NCBI RefSeq assembly: GCF_009469595.2
Contig: NZ_SSXV01000019.1
Span: 33,026-97,025, forward strand
Source of the DNA: Thauera sp. 2A1
Lineage (GTDB): Bacteria; Pseudomonadota; Gammaproteobacteria; Burkholderiales; Rhodocyclaceae
Direction: 5' to 3'
Length of the DNA stretch: 64,000 nt
Both the position numbers and the translations under genes were made by a program. This document shows positions 34,743 to 43,997 of this stretch, piece after piece (positions within the stretch are counted from its first letter, which is position 1; each line of letters begins with the position of its first letter). Below the pieces are notes generated by a model that did no database searches, was not told the DNA's origin, and saw only the letters and a list, made by a program, of their open reading frames with translations.

Positions 34743-35306
34743 ATGAAGAACAAGCGCGTCATCGACGAGGCGGACGACATCCGTCGCGCGGTGGAGATGG
34801 TCCAGTTGGGCGCCCGCATGCAGATGCTGGAGGTCGAGACTCGCCTCAGCCGCGAGAAGCTGCTCAAGATTTACAAGGAGGTTCGCGGCGCGTCGCCCCC
34901 GAAGGGCATGCTGCCGTTCTCCACCGACTGGTTCATGAGCTGGCAGCCCAATGTCCATTCCTCGTTGTTCATGGGGCTGCATCGCTTTTTCACCCAGCGT
35001 GCCGCCGTCGGCGGGCTCGATGCGATCATCAAGGCTTATCACCTTTACCTCGATCATATCGAGTCCGAGGGCATGGAGCCCATCCTCAGCCTGACGCGCG
35101 CCTGGACCCTGGTGCGCTTCTTCGATGCCGACTTGCTGCAGCTCGCCGCCTGTACCACCTGCGGTGGACACTATGTGGCTCACGCCTATGACCCGACGCA
35201 CGCCTTCGTGTGCGGCCTGTGCAACATGCCGTCGCGTGCCGGCAAGTCGAGCCGGACATCGACCAAGCCCGCGGTCCGCAAGGCGCGCGCCCTCGCCGCG
35301 GGCTAG
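34743..35306 (+). CDS. flhC: Flagellar master regulator subunit FlhC
   Basis: 187-aa partner of FlhD, cytosolic DNA-binding protein with a zinc site of four Cys: CTTCGG (about residues 139-142) and CGLCN (about 159-162). The helical part RAVEMVQLGARMQMLEVETRLSREKLLKIYKEV and the conserved KGMLPFSTDWFMSWQPN are typical of FlhC. The Arg/Lys/Ser-rich C-terminal tail is probably flexible. ATG 34743 follows GAGGAGCCGAAG. It ends before a strong terminator, so flhDC form their own transcription unit, separate from motAB. Confidence 0.95.
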   Translation: MKNKRVIDEADDIRRAVEMVQLGARMQMLEVETRLSREKLLKIYKEVRGASPPKGMLPFSTDWFMSWQPNVHSSLFMGLHRFFTQRAAVGGLDAIIKAYHLYLDHIESEGMEPILSLTRAWTLVRFFDADLLQLAACTTCGGHYVAHAYDPTHAFVCGLCNMPSRAGKSSRTSTKPAVRKARALAAG

Positions 35307-35328
35307 TCTTCGCTTCTGCCCGCTCCCG

Positions 35329-35360
35329 ACGGGCTGTCCGCGAAGCGGACAGCCCGTTTT
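35329..35360 (+). terminator. Rho-independent terminator after flhDC
   Basis: ACGGGCTGTCCG (35329-35340) pairs perfectly with CGGACAGCCCGT (35346-35357) across a 5-nt loop, followed by a short T run. Confidence 0.88.
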
Positions 35361-35459
35361 GCTTGCGAAGGCAGGCTCCGCTGCGGCGTTCAAGTTTTCC
35401 TGTGGCGCGACGTTAAGCTGCTGCGACCCCCATCCCCGGGGTCATGGTTGGAGTGAACG

Positions 35460-36314
35460 GTGTTCCTGATCATTGGCTACGTCATCATCCTGGCTGCGTC
35501 GGTCGGCACCTATGCGGTGCACGGCAGCCTGGGGGCCCTGTGGGTGCCGATGGAATATCTCGCCATCTTCGGTCTGATGGTCGGGGGTTTCGTCGCAAGC
35601 AACGGGCCCAAGGCCCTCAAGGCGACGGTGAGTGCGCTGCCGATGGCGCTGAAGGGCTCGCCCTACACCAAGGCGCTCTATGTCGACCTGCTGGCGATGC
35701 TGTTCGAGATCCTGGCAAAGGTGCGCAAGGAAGGCCTGATGTCGATCGAGAACGACATCGAGAATCCGGATTCCAGTCCAATCTTCTCCAAGTATCCCTC
35801 GGTTACGGCGGACCACCATGTCGTCGAGTTCCTGACCGATTACCTGCGCATGATGGTGGGCGGGAACCTCAACGCCTTCGAGATCGAGAACCTCATGGAC
35901 ATCGAGATCGAGACCCATCACCAGGAGGCGCACACCGCCCCGCATCTGGTGTCCAAGCTTGCCGACTCGGTGCCTGCCTTCGGTATCGTCGTTGCCGTGA
36001 TGGGAGTGGTGAACGTGATGGGCTCGGTCGGACAGCCGCCGGCGGTGCTGGGCAAGATGATCGGCGGCGCGCTGGTCGGCACATTTCTCGGCATCCTGCT
36101 CGCCTACGGCTTCGTCAGCCCGGTTGCCAGCCAGCTCGAGCAGCGGGTGGAGGAGGGCGGCAAGATCTACCAGTGCGTGAAGGTGGTGCTGCTGGCCAGC
36201 ATGAACGGCTACGCGCCGCAGGTGGCCGTCGAGTTCGGGCGCAAGGTGCTGTATTCGACCGAGCGGCCAGGCTTTGCCGAGCTCGAGCAGGAAATCAAGA
36301 ATCGCAAGGGTTGA
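35460..36314 (+). CDS. motA: Flagellar motor stator protein MotA
   Basis: 284-aa inner-membrane stator subunit that, with MotB, conducts protons and drives flagellar rotation. Four membrane segments are visible, two at the N-terminus (MFLIIGYVIILAASVGTYAV and WVPMEYLAIFGLMVGGFVAS) and two near residues 165-220 (PAFGIVVAVMGVVNVMG and IGGALVGTFLGILLAYGFVSP). The charged cytosolic loop carries the conserved RKEGL and ENDIENP segments. It uses a GTG start at 35460, with a GGAGTGAAC site upstream. The motB gene follows 97 bp downstream. Confidence 0.96.
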   Translation: MFLIIGYVIILAASVGTYAVHGSLGALWVPMEYLAIFGLMVGGFVASNGPKALKATVSALPMALKGSPYTKALYVDLLAMLFEILAKVRKEGLMSIENDIENPDSSPIFSKYPSVTADHHVVEFLTDYLRMMVGGNLNAFEIENLMDIEIETHHQEAHTAPHLVSKLADSVPAFGIVVAVMGVVNVMGSVGQPPAVLGKMIGGALVGTFLGILLAYGFVSPVASQLEQRVEEGGKIYQCVKVVLLASMNGYAPQVAVEFGRKVLYSTERPGFAELEQEIKNRKG

Positions 36315-36411
36315 TGATGAGCTCCGCGCCGCGGCTACGCGAGACGCATCCTGGCTGTCTTCCCGTTTCTGATCGCGTCGCGGCGGCTGGCGCGGGCGCG
36401 GGAGGCGCGGC

Positions 36412-37371
36412 ATGAGCGACGACTCCCAGCAGCCGATTGTCGTCAAACGCATCAAGAAGGGTGGCGGCGGGCATCACGGCGGGGCGTGGAAGATCGCCTA
36501 TGCCGACTTCGTCACCGCGATGATGGCCTTCTTCCTGCTGATGTGGCTGCTCGGCTCGACCGCGGCGGGTGATCTGCAGGGCATTGCCGACTATTTCCAG
36601 AACCCGCTCAAGGTGGCCATGCAGGGCGGCGAGGGTTCAGGCGACAGTTCCAGCATCATCAAGGGCGGCGGTGAGGACCTGAGCCGCTCGGTCGGTCAGG
36701 TGCGGCGTGGCGAGAAGGAGTCGACCCGCGCGATCAACCTCGATGCGGCCCCCAGCCACACGCAGCAGAATGCGCCCGGGCAGAATTCCCAAGGCGGTGG
36801 CGAGGAGGGCGAGATGCGGCGCGAGCGCGCAAAGCTGATCGACCTGCAGGGGCGGATCGAGGCGCTGATCGAGGCCAGCTCCACCTTGCGCCAGTTCAAG
36901 AACCAGATCCTGATCGACATCGTCAACGACGGCTTGCGCATCCAGCTTGTCGATGAGCAGAACCGCCCGATGTTCCTGTCGGCCAGCGCCGAGCTGCGGC
37001 CCTACACCCGCGACCTGCTGCGCGCGATCGGCCATGCGCTGAACGACGTGCAGAACCGCATCAGCCTGTCAGGCCACACGGACTCGAGCCAGTACGCCGG
37101 AGGCGAGCGAGGCTTCTCCAACTGGGAGCTGTCGGCCAACCGCGCCAACGCCTCGCGCCGCGAGCTGGTGGCCGGCGGGCTCGAGGCGGGCAAGATGGTG
37201 CGGGTGGTGGGCCTCGCCGATACCGTGCCGCTCAACCGCGGAGACCCGCTCGACCCGGTGAACCGGCGCATCAGCATCATCGTGCTCAATAAGCGCGCCG
37301 AGGAGGCGCTGCGCAGCGAGGCCAGCGCTGCAGGACAGCCGCGCGCGGTGCCGCCTCCGGCGGGCATGTGA
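36412..37371 (+). CDS. motB: Flagellar motor stator protein MotB
   Basis: 319-aa stator partner of MotA. The single helix KIAYADFVTAMMAFFLLMWLL contains the essential proton-carrying Asp (about residue 32). A plug and flexible Gly/Ser/Asp-rich linker (about 55-140) is followed by an OmpA-C peptidoglycan-binding domain (about 160-300) with SGHTDSSQY and NRRISIIVL. ATG 36412 follows GGAGGCGCGGC. Co-transcribed with motA and probably with the chemotaxis genes downstream, though 120 bases separate it from the first cheV. Confidence 0.96.
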   Translation: MSDDSQQPIVVKRIKKGGGGHHGGAWKIAYADFVTAMMAFFLLMWLLGSTAAGDLQGIADYFQNPLKVAMQGGEGSGDSSSIIKGGGEDLSRSVGQVRRGEKESTRAINLDAAPSHTQQNAPGQNSQGGGEEGEMRRERAKLIDLQGRIEALIEASSTLRQFKNQILIDIVNDGLRIQLVDEQNRPMFLSASAELRPYTRDLLRAIGHALNDVQNRISLSGHTDSSQYAGGERGFSNWELSANRANASRRELVAGGLEAGKMVRVVGLADTVPLNRGDPLDPVNRRISIIVLNKRAEEALRSEASAAGQPRAVPPPAGM

Positions 37372-37494
37372 GCGCCGCCCCGGGCGTTTGCCTCGTGGCG
37401 CGCTGAGGCCAGCTCAAGTCCGCGCGATCCTGGCCGATAAAATCGGCGTCCCCGTCCGTGATCCGCATCGACGGGGCGAAGGCGGAAAAACCAA

Positions 37495-38466
37495 ATGTCC
37501 GATCTACTCAAGAACATCGACGCACGCACGCGGCTAGCGGGCACCAACAAGCTGGAGATCCTCCTGTTCACACTCGGTGTGGACGCGCGCACCGGGCGTC
37601 GCGAGACCTTCGGCATCAATGTCTTCAAGGTGCGCGAGGTGATGCGCACGCCGACCATCACTGCGGCGCCGGAAATGCCGTCCTCGGTCCAGGGCATGGT
37701 CAGCCTGCGCGGCGAGCTGGTGCCGGTGGTCGATCTGGCGAGCTACGTCGGCATCGGCGCCGACTGCACGCGCGACATCATGATCGTCACCGAGTACAAC
37801 GGCCACACTCAGGGGTTCCTGGTCGAGAACGTGGACACCATCCTGCGGCTGGACTGGTCGCAGATGCGGGTTCCGCCGGGCATGCTGGTGGCCAAGATGG
37901 GCGGGCTGGTCACGGCGGTCACCGAACTGGCCGACAACCGGCTGGTCATGATGCTGGACGTCGAGCGGGTGCTGTCGGAAACCACTCACTATGACGATGA
38001 TCTGGCGTTCCGCGAGATCGCCCGGCTGCCTGGCGCCGATGCGCATACCGTCTATTTCGCTGACGATTCCTCGGTCGCGCGCCGGCAGATCTCGCGCACG
38101 CTCGACGCACTGGGCGTGCGCCAGGTGGGTGCGGTGAACGGGCGGCAGGCCTGGGATGAGCTGGGCAAGGTGGCCGCACATGCGTTGGCCCACGGCCGCT
38201 CGGTGAAGGACTTCGTGAGCCTGGTACTCACCGATGTCGAAATGCCGGAGATGGACGGCTACATCCTGACCAGGCACATCAAGTCCGACAGCCGTTTCAG
38301 CGGCGTCCCGGTGATCATGCATTCCTCCCTGTCGGGGAGGTCGAACCAGCAGCTCGGGCGCTCGGTCGGGGTGGACGAGTACGTCTCGAAGTTCGAGCCG
38401 CAGCGGCTGGCGCAGACGATCGGCCGGCTGCTGAGCTCGGGCGATGTCGATGCGGCGCGGAACTGA
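37495..38466 (+). CDS. cheV: Chemotaxis coupling protein CheV (first copy)
   Basis: 323-aa protein with a CheW-like domain (about residues 15-170) and a receiver domain (about 185-310). It couples receptors to CheA and can be phosphorylated, so it may take part in adaptation. The CheW part shows [13 protein letters not shown] and GMVSLRGELVPVVDL; the receiver has YFADDSSVAR, phospho-acceptor Asp in [12 protein letters not shown] and the Lys in YVSKFEP. ATG 37495 (MSDLLKNIDARTRLAG) matches the start of the paralogue. A second cheV follows 10 bases later. No cheW gene is in the window. Confidence 0.93.
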   Translation: MSDLLKNIDARTRLAGTNKLEILLFTLGVDARTGRRETFGINVFKVREVMRTPTITAAPEMPSSVQGMVSLRGELVPVVDLASYVGIGADCTRDIMIVTEYNGHTQGFLVENVDTILRLDWSQMRVPPGMLVAKMGGLVTAVTELADNRLVMMLDVERVLSETTHYDDDLAFREIARLPGADAHTVYFADDSSVARRQISRTLDALGVRQVGAVNGRQAWDELGKVAAHALAHGRSVKDFVSLVLTDVEMPEMDGYILTRHIKSDSRFSGVPVIMHSSLSGRSNQQLGRSVGVDEYVSKFEPQRLAQTIGRLLSSGDVDAARN

Positions 38467-38476
38467 GGCAGGGATC

Positions 38477-39436
38477 ATGTTCAATTCCGATCTGCGCGAC
38501 AGCGCGCTGCTGGACTCCATCGATGGCCGGACGCGGCTCGTCGGTTCAAACCGCATGGAACTGCTGCTGTTTTCGCTCGGCACCGAGGAGTGCTTCGGCA
38601 TCAACGTGTTCAAGGTGCGCGAGGTCTGCTGCACGCCCTTCATCACGCGCACCCCGAACATGCCGCACGGCATGGAGGGCCTGATCTCGCTGCGCGGCAA
38701 CGTCATCCCGGTGCTTTCGCTCAACACCGTGCTCGGCCTCGGCGCGGGGCAGGGCCTGGGCAGCACGATGATGGTGACCGAGTACAGCAAGCACACCCTC
38801 GGTTTCCTGGTGCACGGGGTCGATCGCATCGTACGGGTGGACTGGGACAAGGTGCATGCGCCGGACAACCTGGCCGCTGGTACGGGCACTTCCAGTTTCA
38901 TCACCGCCATCACCCAGCTCGACGACGGTCGCCTGGTGTCCATCCTCGACGTCGAGACCATCCTCGCCAACACGTTCGGCGACGCCGTGGTCGGCAATAT
39001 CGTGCCGGTCGACAACGGTCACGAGGTGAACGTCTTCTTCGTGGACGATTCTGCCGTGGCCCGGCGCAAGATCGTGGAAGTGCTCGACCGCCTCGGCGTG
39101 CGCCACAAGCATGCGCAAAATGGCCTCGAGGCCTGGAATCGGCTCGAGGGTATCGCGTCGCACGCCACGCTCATCGGGCGTCGGGTCGCCGACGAAATCG
39201 ATGTGATCCTGGTGGATGCGGAAATGCCCGAGATGGATGGCTATGTGCTGACGCGCAACATCAAGGGTGATGCGCGGTTCGACGGCGTGCCGGTGGTCAT
39301 GCATTCCTCCCTGTCGTCCGAGGCCAACCGGGCGATGGGCAGGCACGTCGGCGTGGATGCCTACGTGGCAAAATTCGACGCCGACGTACTCGCGGAAACA
39401 TTGCGGCCGCTGTTGCAGCGGGCAGTGCAGGCGTGA
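38477..39436 (+). CDS. cheV: Chemotaxis coupling protein CheV (second copy)
   Basis: 319-aa paralogue of the preceding gene: CheW-like domain ([29 protein letters not shown]) plus receiver domain ([18 protein letters not shown], phospho-Asp in [12 protein letters not shown], Lys in YVAKFDA). The pair differs throughout, so this is an old duplication, not a recent repeat. ATG 38477 ([17 protein letters not shown]) follows GAGGCAGGG. In-frame sequence upstream of it overlaps the first copy and was not used. Likely tuned to a different receptor set. Confidence 0.93.
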   Translation: MFNSDLRDSALLDSIDGRTRLVGSNRMELLLFSLGTEECFGINVFKVREVCCTPFITRTPNMPHGMEGLISLRGNVIPVLSLNTVLGLGAGQGLGSTMMVTEYSKHTLGFLVHGVDRIVRVDWDKVHAPDNLAAGTGTSSFITAITQLDDGRLVSILDVETILANTFGDAVVGNIVPVDNGHEVNVFFVDDSAVARRKIVEVLDRLGVRHKHAQNGLEAWNRLEGIASHATLIGRRVADEIDVILVDAEMPEMDGYVLTRNIKGDARFDGVPVVMHSSLSSEANRAMGRHVGVDAYVAKFDADVLAETLRPLLQRAVQA

Positions 39437-39467
39437 GCGGGGCGCGAGCACCAACACGGAGAACAAG

Positions 39468-39869
39468 ATGGCCGATCCCAAACTCAGATTTCTGGTCGTA
39501 GATGACTTTTCGACGATGCGGCGCATCGTCCGCAACCTCCTCAAGGAGCTCGGCTACGCGAATGTGGACGAGGCGGAGGATGGCGCGGTCGCGCTGCAGA
39601 AGCTCAACGCCGCCCCCTTCGATTTCGTCGTCACCGACTGGAACATGCCGAACATGGACGGCCTCACGCTGCTGCAGACGATACGGCGCACGCCCCAGTT
39701 CAAGCATCTGCCGGTGCTGATGATCACGGCCGAAGCCAAGAAGGAGAACATCATCGCGGCGGCGCAGTCGGGCGCGAGCGGCTATATCGTGAAGCCATTC
39801 ACCGCTGCGACGCTGGCGGAAAAGCTGGAAAAGATTTTCGAGAAAATGGGCCGGAGCGGCGCCGCCTGA
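39468..39869 (+). CDS. cheY: Chemotaxis response regulator CheY
   Basis: 133-aa single receiver domain. All key residues are present: the acid pair in [10 protein letters not shown], phospho-acceptor Asp in [11 protein letters not shown] (about residue 61), Thr in [11 protein letters not shown] and Lys in [11 protein letters not shown]. CheY-P binds FliM at the flagellar switch and reverses rotation. ATG 39468 follows CGGAGAACAAG; the longer in-frame sequence upstream lies inside cheV. Sits immediately before cheZ and cheA, the phosphatase and the kinase. Confidence 0.96.
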   Translation: MADPKLRFLVVDDFSTMRRIVRNLLKELGYANVDEAEDGAVALQKLNAAPFDFVVTDWNMPNMDGLTLLQTIRRTPQFKHLPVLMITAEAKKENIIAAAQSGASGYIVKPFTAATLAEKLEKIFEKMGRSGAA

Positions 39870-39909
39870 AGCGGGCGCGTGCAATGCCGATCCAATCAGG
39901 AGCCTGGCA

Positions 39910-40857
39910 ATGACCAAAAGGCCAAAGTTCGACGACGCGGGGGATTCCGACGAGTTGCAGGCGCTGTTCGACAGCATCGCCGCAACGTCGGCCCCCATTG
40001 CGGAAGGCGGAGCAGAACCCGTGCGCGGTGTCACGGAGCCGGCAACGGCCGGCGACAGTGACGAATTGCAGGCGCTGTTCGACAGCGTGGCGGCCGATGC
40101 CGCCCGTGTGCAGGAACCGGCCCGGCCGAGAGAGGCCGAGCCTGCCGGGGATGGCGACAGCGACGAGTTGCAGGCCTTGTTCGACGCGGTTGCGGCCAAT
40201 ACCTGGACCGAGGCGGAGACTGCCGGTGCGTCGGGCGGGGAACTCCACCCGTCCTCCCAGGCGGTGTTCAACCGCATCGGGCAGATGACGCGCAAGCTTC
40301 ACGACACCTTGCGCGAACTGGGTTATGACCAGGCCTTGCAGCGCGCCGCCGACGCGATTCCGGATGCGCGCCAGCGGCTGGGCTACATCGCCCAGATGAC
40401 CGAGCAGGCCGCGGCGAGGGTGCTGAATGCGACCGATGCCGCGCGCCCGATCCAGGAGGCAATCGGCGCTGAGGCGAAGGAGCTGGGCCAGCGCTGGGAC
40501 CGGCTCTATGCCAACGAGCTGTCGGTCGAGCAGTTCAAGGCGCTCGCATCCGACACGCGCACCTTTGTCGCAGAGGTGGCCGAGGCGAGCCGGACGACCA
40601 ACGCGCAACTGCTCGAGATCATGATGGCGCAGGATTTTCAGGATCTCACCGGGCAGGTGATCAAGCGCGTCGTCGACCTCGCGCAGACCCTCGAGGCGCA
40701 ACTGCTGCAGGTGCTGATCGAGGCGGCCCCGCCGCAGATCCTTGAAGAGCGGCAGGCCGCCTTGATGAACGGGCCGGTGGTGAATGCCGAGGGCAGGGAT
40801 GACGTCGTAACCAGCCAGGCACAGGTCGATGACCTGCTCGAGAGCCTGGGATTCTGA
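39910..40857 (+). CDS. cheZ: CheY-P phosphatase CheZ with three N-terminal FliM-like repeats
   Basis: 315-aa protein that dephosphorylates CheY-P. The catalytic helix AQDFQDLTGQVIKRVV (Asp and Gln of QDFQDLTGQ) and the C-terminal CheY-binding helix QVDDLLESLGF are kept. It is about 100 residues longer than E. coli CheZ (214 aa), and the extra length is N-terminal. It carries three copies of DSDELQALFDS-(I/V)AA at residues 12, 49 and 83, separated by Pro/Ala/Glu-rich linkers. Each copy resembles the CheY-binding EIDALL peptide of FliM. The repeats are also visible in DNA (39943-, 40054-, 40156-). ATG 39910 follows AGGAGCCTGGCA. Confidence 0.95.
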   Translation: MTKRPKFDDAGDSDELQALFDSIAATSAPIAEGGAEPVRGVTEPATAGDSDELQALFDSVAADAARVQEPARPREAEPAGDGDSDELQALFDAVAANTWTEAETAGASGGELHPSSQAVFNRIGQMTRKLHDTLRELGYDQALQRAADAIPDARQRLGYIAQMTEQAAARVLNATDAARPIQEAIGAEAKELGQRWDRLYANELSVEQFKALASDTRTFVAEVAEASRTTNAQLLEIMMAQDFQDLTGQVIKRVVDLAQTLEAQLLQVLIEAAPPQILEERQAALMNGPVVNAEGRDDVVTSQAQVDDLLESLGF

Positions 40858-40950
40858 CCAAGAACAACCGCGCAGGGTTTGCCGGCAGGCATGCCGGGCC
40901 CCGCTGCATGCAGGCGTGCGCGTGCGGCGCCGCCGTGGAGTTGTGAGCCG

Positions 40951-42855
40951 ATGACTGACTTTGCCGGCATGGAAGACCTCCTGCAGGATTTCCTGACTGA
41001 AGCAGGCGATCTGCTGTCCGGGGTGGACAACAAGCTCGTCGATCTGGAGCGCTCGCCCGACGACCGCGGCCTGCTCAACGACATCTTCCGTGGCTTCCAC
41101 ACGATCAAGGGCGGCGCTGGCTTCCTGAACGCTGGCGAACTCGTGACGCTCTGCCACCTCACCGAGAACCTCTTCGACCGCCTGCGCAATGGCGAACTCA
41201 GCGTCACCGCCGAGTCGATGGACATCATCCTCGCGGCCACTGCCGCCGTGCGCGACATGTTCGGCGACCTCGAACGCGGTGTCATGCCACACGTGGCCGA
41301 TGGAGCCTTGATCGCGAGCCTGCAGGGTGCCATCCAGGGCGTGGCCCCGCTGTCTGCGGCGGCGACGCCGGCTCCCCCGGCCGTGGCGACCAAGGTGGCG
41401 GCGGGAAGTCCGCAGGTAACATCTGCAGGGGCCGGGCCCGACTGGCAACTGCTGATGAGCGCGGTCACCGGCGCCCGGGCGCCGTCCACCGCGGCAGTCC
41501 AGGCTGCCTTGCCGCCTGCCGAACCCGAGCTTGCTCCGGAGAAGATCATCAGCGCCGCACTGGGGCGTCGCGCCACCGACAGGCCCGGCGTCAGCGGGCC
41601 GACCGGCAGGCGCGAGCCGGAACGCGTGCGGGACAACTCCATCCGCGTCGACACCGCGCGCCTGGACCAGGTGCTGAACCTGTCCGGCGAGATCGGGCTG
41701 ACCAAGAACCGGCTCAACGCGCTGCGCCGCGACATCCTCAGCGGGCGCAACGACACCGAGACCCTCCATGCGCTCGATCTGGCTGTGAGCCAGCTCGACC
41801 TGCTGGTGTCCGATCTGCAGAACGCGGTGATGAAAACACGCATGCAGCCGATCGGCCGCCTGTTCCAGAAATACCCACGCATCGCCCGCGACCTCGCGCG
41901 AAACCTGGGCAAGGACGTGGAGCTGGTGCTGGCGGGCGAGGACACCGAGATCGACAAGACGATGATCGAGGATCTCTCGGACCCGATCATCCACTTGATA
42001 CGCAATGCGGTCGACCACGGCGTGGAGAGCGCGAGCGACCGCGCGGCGGCGGGCAAGCCGTCGAAGTCCGAGCTGCGGCTCGAGGCGCGCCAGGAGGGCG
42101 ACCACATCGTCATCCTTGTCGCGGACGATGGCCGCGGCATGGATGCCGAGCGCCTGCGCGCCAAGGCCGTCGCCAAGGGCCTGATTTCCGAGGAGGAAGC
42201 CAGCACCCTCGACGAGCGGCAGAGCTACAACCTGGTCTTCCTGCCCGGCTTCTCGATGGCGGAGAAGATTTCCGATGTGTCGGGCCGCGGCGTCGGCATG
42301 GATGTGGTGCGCACCAACATCCAGAAGCTCAACGGCGCCATCGAGATCCGCTCGCAACCCGGCAAGGGCACCACCTTCGTCATCAACCTGCCGCTGACGC
42401 TGGCCATCCTGCCGGTGCTGCTGGTGCGGCTGGGTGCGCAGCCGTTTGCCGTGCCCCTGTCCATGGTGCGCGAGATCCTGCCGATCGAGCCGAACATGGT
42501 GCACGACGTCGGTGGTCGCGCGACCATGGTCGTGCGCGGTGAAGTGCTGCCCATCCTCACTCTCTCGGGCCTGCTGGGCTGGCCGCAGGAGCAGGTGCCG
42601 GGCTACGGCGTGCTGATGCAGACGACGGACATGGCCTTCGTCCTTGCCATCGACAGTTTCGCCGGACGCGAGGATGCGGTGATCAAGTCGCTCGACGACT
42701 TCCGGCCCAAAGGCGTGGCTGGCGTCACGACCTTGTCGAATGGGCAGATCGTGCTGATCCTGGACATGAAGGAATTGCTCGCCGATGGCAACGCCATGCA
42801 GGGCATTCCCCGCTCGGCGCTGATTCCAGCCCAAGGCGAGGCAGTGTCCGGCTGA
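40951..42855 (+). CDS. cheA: Chemotaxis histidine kinase CheA, apparently without P2 domain
   Basis: 634-aa sensor kinase. P1/HPt with phospho-His50 (RGFHTIKGGAGF), a low-complexity Ala/Pro linker (about residues 115-215), P3 dimerisation helices (ARLDQVLNLSGEIGLTKNRL), P4 ATPase (HLIRNAVDHG, VADDGRGMD, GRGVGMDVVRTN) and P5 CheW-like domain (ending LILDMKELLADG) are all seen. The region where E. coli CheA has the CheY-docking P2 domain contains only low-complexity sequence. ATG 40951 follows GGAGTTGTGAGCCG. Last gene of the block; convergent with the transaldolase gene. Confidence 0.93.
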   Translation: MTDFAGMEDLLQDFLTEAGDLLSGVDNKLVDLERSPDDRGLLNDIFRGFHTIKGGAGFLNAGELVTLCHLTENLFDRLRNGELSVTAESMDIILAATAAVRDMFGDLERGVMPHVADGALIASLQGAIQGVAPLSAAATPAPPAVATKVAAGSPQVTSAGAGPDWQLLMSAVTGARAPSTAAVQAALPPAEPELAPEKIISAALGRRATDRPGVSGPTGRREPERVRDNSIRVDTARLDQVLNLSGEIGLTKNRLNALRRDILSGRNDTETLHALDLAVSQLDLLVSDLQNAVMKTRMQPIGRLFQKYPRIARDLARNLGKDVELVLAGEDTEIDKTMIEDLSDPIIHLIRNAVDHGVESASDRAAAGKPSKSELRLEARQEGDHIVILVADDGRGMDAERLRAKAVAKGLISEEEASTLDERQSYNLVFLPGFSMAEKISDVSGRGVGMDVVRTNIQKLNGAIEIRSQPGKGTTFVINLPLTLAILPVLLVRLGAQPFAVPLSMVREILPIEPNMVHDVGGRATMVVRGEVLPILTLSGLLGWPQEQVPGYGVLMQTTDMAFVLAIDSFAGREDAVIKSLDDFRPKGVAGVTTLSNGQIVLILDMKELLADGNAMQGIPRSALIPAQGEAVSG

Positions 42856-42920
42856 ACTTTCGCGCAGCCGCGTTCCGCTTCAGATGCCCGCCCCAACGTG
42901 CGGACTCGCCACGCGCGGTG

Positions 42921-43997
42921 TCAGGAAGTGAGCTCGAGGAGCGCAGCGAAGGCCTGCTCGAACTGCGCCAGGCCTTCCTGCTGCAGCCGCTCACCGACTT
43001 CATCCATCTTCAGGTCCTGCGCGGCCAGCGCGGCATAGTGCGCCTCGGCGGCATCGACGTCCTTGTCCAGCGTGTTCGCCACCTTGCCGTGGTCGAGCAG
43101 GGCTGCCAGGGTCGCGTCGGGCAGGGTGTTGACCGTCTCGGGCCCGATCAGGGGCTCCACGTAAAGCAGGTCGCTGTAGGCCGGGTTCTTGGTGCCCGTG
43201 CTCGCCCAAAGCATGAACTGCGGTCGCGCGCCGGCTTCGCGCAGGGCGTCGAATGAGCTGCCGTGGAAGCGTTCGCGATAGCGGCGGTAGGCCAGCTTGG
43301 CGGTGGCGACGGCCGTCTTGCCGCGCAGCGCGAGCGCCGGGCCGCCGAGTTCGTCGAGCTGCTTGTCGACCAGCGTGTCGACGCGCGACAGGAACAGGCT
43401 GGCGACCGACATGACGGCGGCGACGTCGCCGCCGCTCGCCTGCAGGTTCGCCAGGCCTCGCACGTAGGCGGAAGCGACGGCGTCCACATGCGCCAGCGAG
43501 AACATCAGCGTGACGTTCACGCTGACGCCCGCTGCCACCAGGCGTTCGATCGCGGCCAGGCCAGCGGCGGTCGCAGGCACCTTGATCAGCAGGTTGGGAC
43601 GGTCGACCGCCGCTCTCAGGCGCAGGCCCGCGGCGACGGTGCCGTCGGCATCGTGCGCCAGCGCGGGCGAGACCTCCAGGCTGACATAGCCCGCATTGCC
43701 ACCGCTGTCGCGATGGAGCGGCGCCAGCAGGTCGCAGGCGCGCTGCACGTCGGGAATCACCAGCGCCTCGTAGCGCGCCTCCGCGCTCAGCGGCTCGCGC
43801 TTCAGCGCGGCCAGGTCCTCTTCGTAGTAATGTCCGCCGGCGATGGCCTTGTGGAAGATGGCCGGGTTCGTCGTGATGCCGGCGACGCCGTCCTCGGAGA
43901 TGAAGCGCGCGAGGTGACCTTCGTTGAGGAGGGTGCGGGACAGGTTGTCGAGCCAGATCTGCTGGCCGTGCTGGCGAACTTGAAGCAGGGGATTCAT
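42921..43997 (-). CDS. tal: Transaldolase
   Basis: 358-aa enzyme of the non-oxidative pentose phosphate pathway, moving a dihydroxyacetone unit between sugar phosphates through a lysine Schiff base. The N-terminal IWLDNLSRTLLNEGHLARFISEDGVAGITTNPAIF and the catalytic lysine in NLLIKVPATAAGLAAI (near residue 140) are diagnostic; MLWASTGTKNPAYSDLLYV is the C-terminal family mark. Size fits the about 350-aa bacterial type. ATG 43997 (MNPLLQVRQHGQQIWLDN) was preferred to the in-frame ATG 44039, whose added 14 residues are Pro-rich and not conserved. Downstream of the pseudouridine synthase gene on the same strand (91 bp gap). Confidence 0.93.
   Translation of the reverse strand: MNPLLQVRQHGQQIWLDNLSRTLLNEGHLARFISEDGVAGITTNPAIFHKAIAGGHYYEEDLAALKREPLSAEARYEALVIPDVQRACDLLAPLHRDSGGNAGYVSLEVSPALAHDADGTVAAGLRLRAAVDRPNLLIKVPATAAGLAAIERLVAAGVSVNVTLMFSLAHVDAVASAYVRGLANLQASGGDVAAVMSVASLFLSRVDTLVDKQLDELGGPALALRGKTAVATAKLAYRRYRERFHGSSFDALREAGARPQFMLWASTGTKNPAYSDLLYVEPLIGPETVNTLPDATLAALLDHGKVANTLDKDVDAAEAHYAALAAQDLKMDEVGERLQQEGLAQFEQAFAALLELTS

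Noticed and set aside
37430..37444. GCCGAT-AAA-ATCGGC mini-hairpin before the first cheV
   Set aside because: Short 6-bp stem without T-run; chance occurrence is likely in GC-rich sequence.
39799..42834. 1011-codon minus-strand open frame across cheY, cheZ and cheA
   Set aside because: Antisense to three well-recognised chemotaxis genes; low-complexity composition (His, Asp, Arg, Gln) typical of the reverse strand of GC-rich genes.
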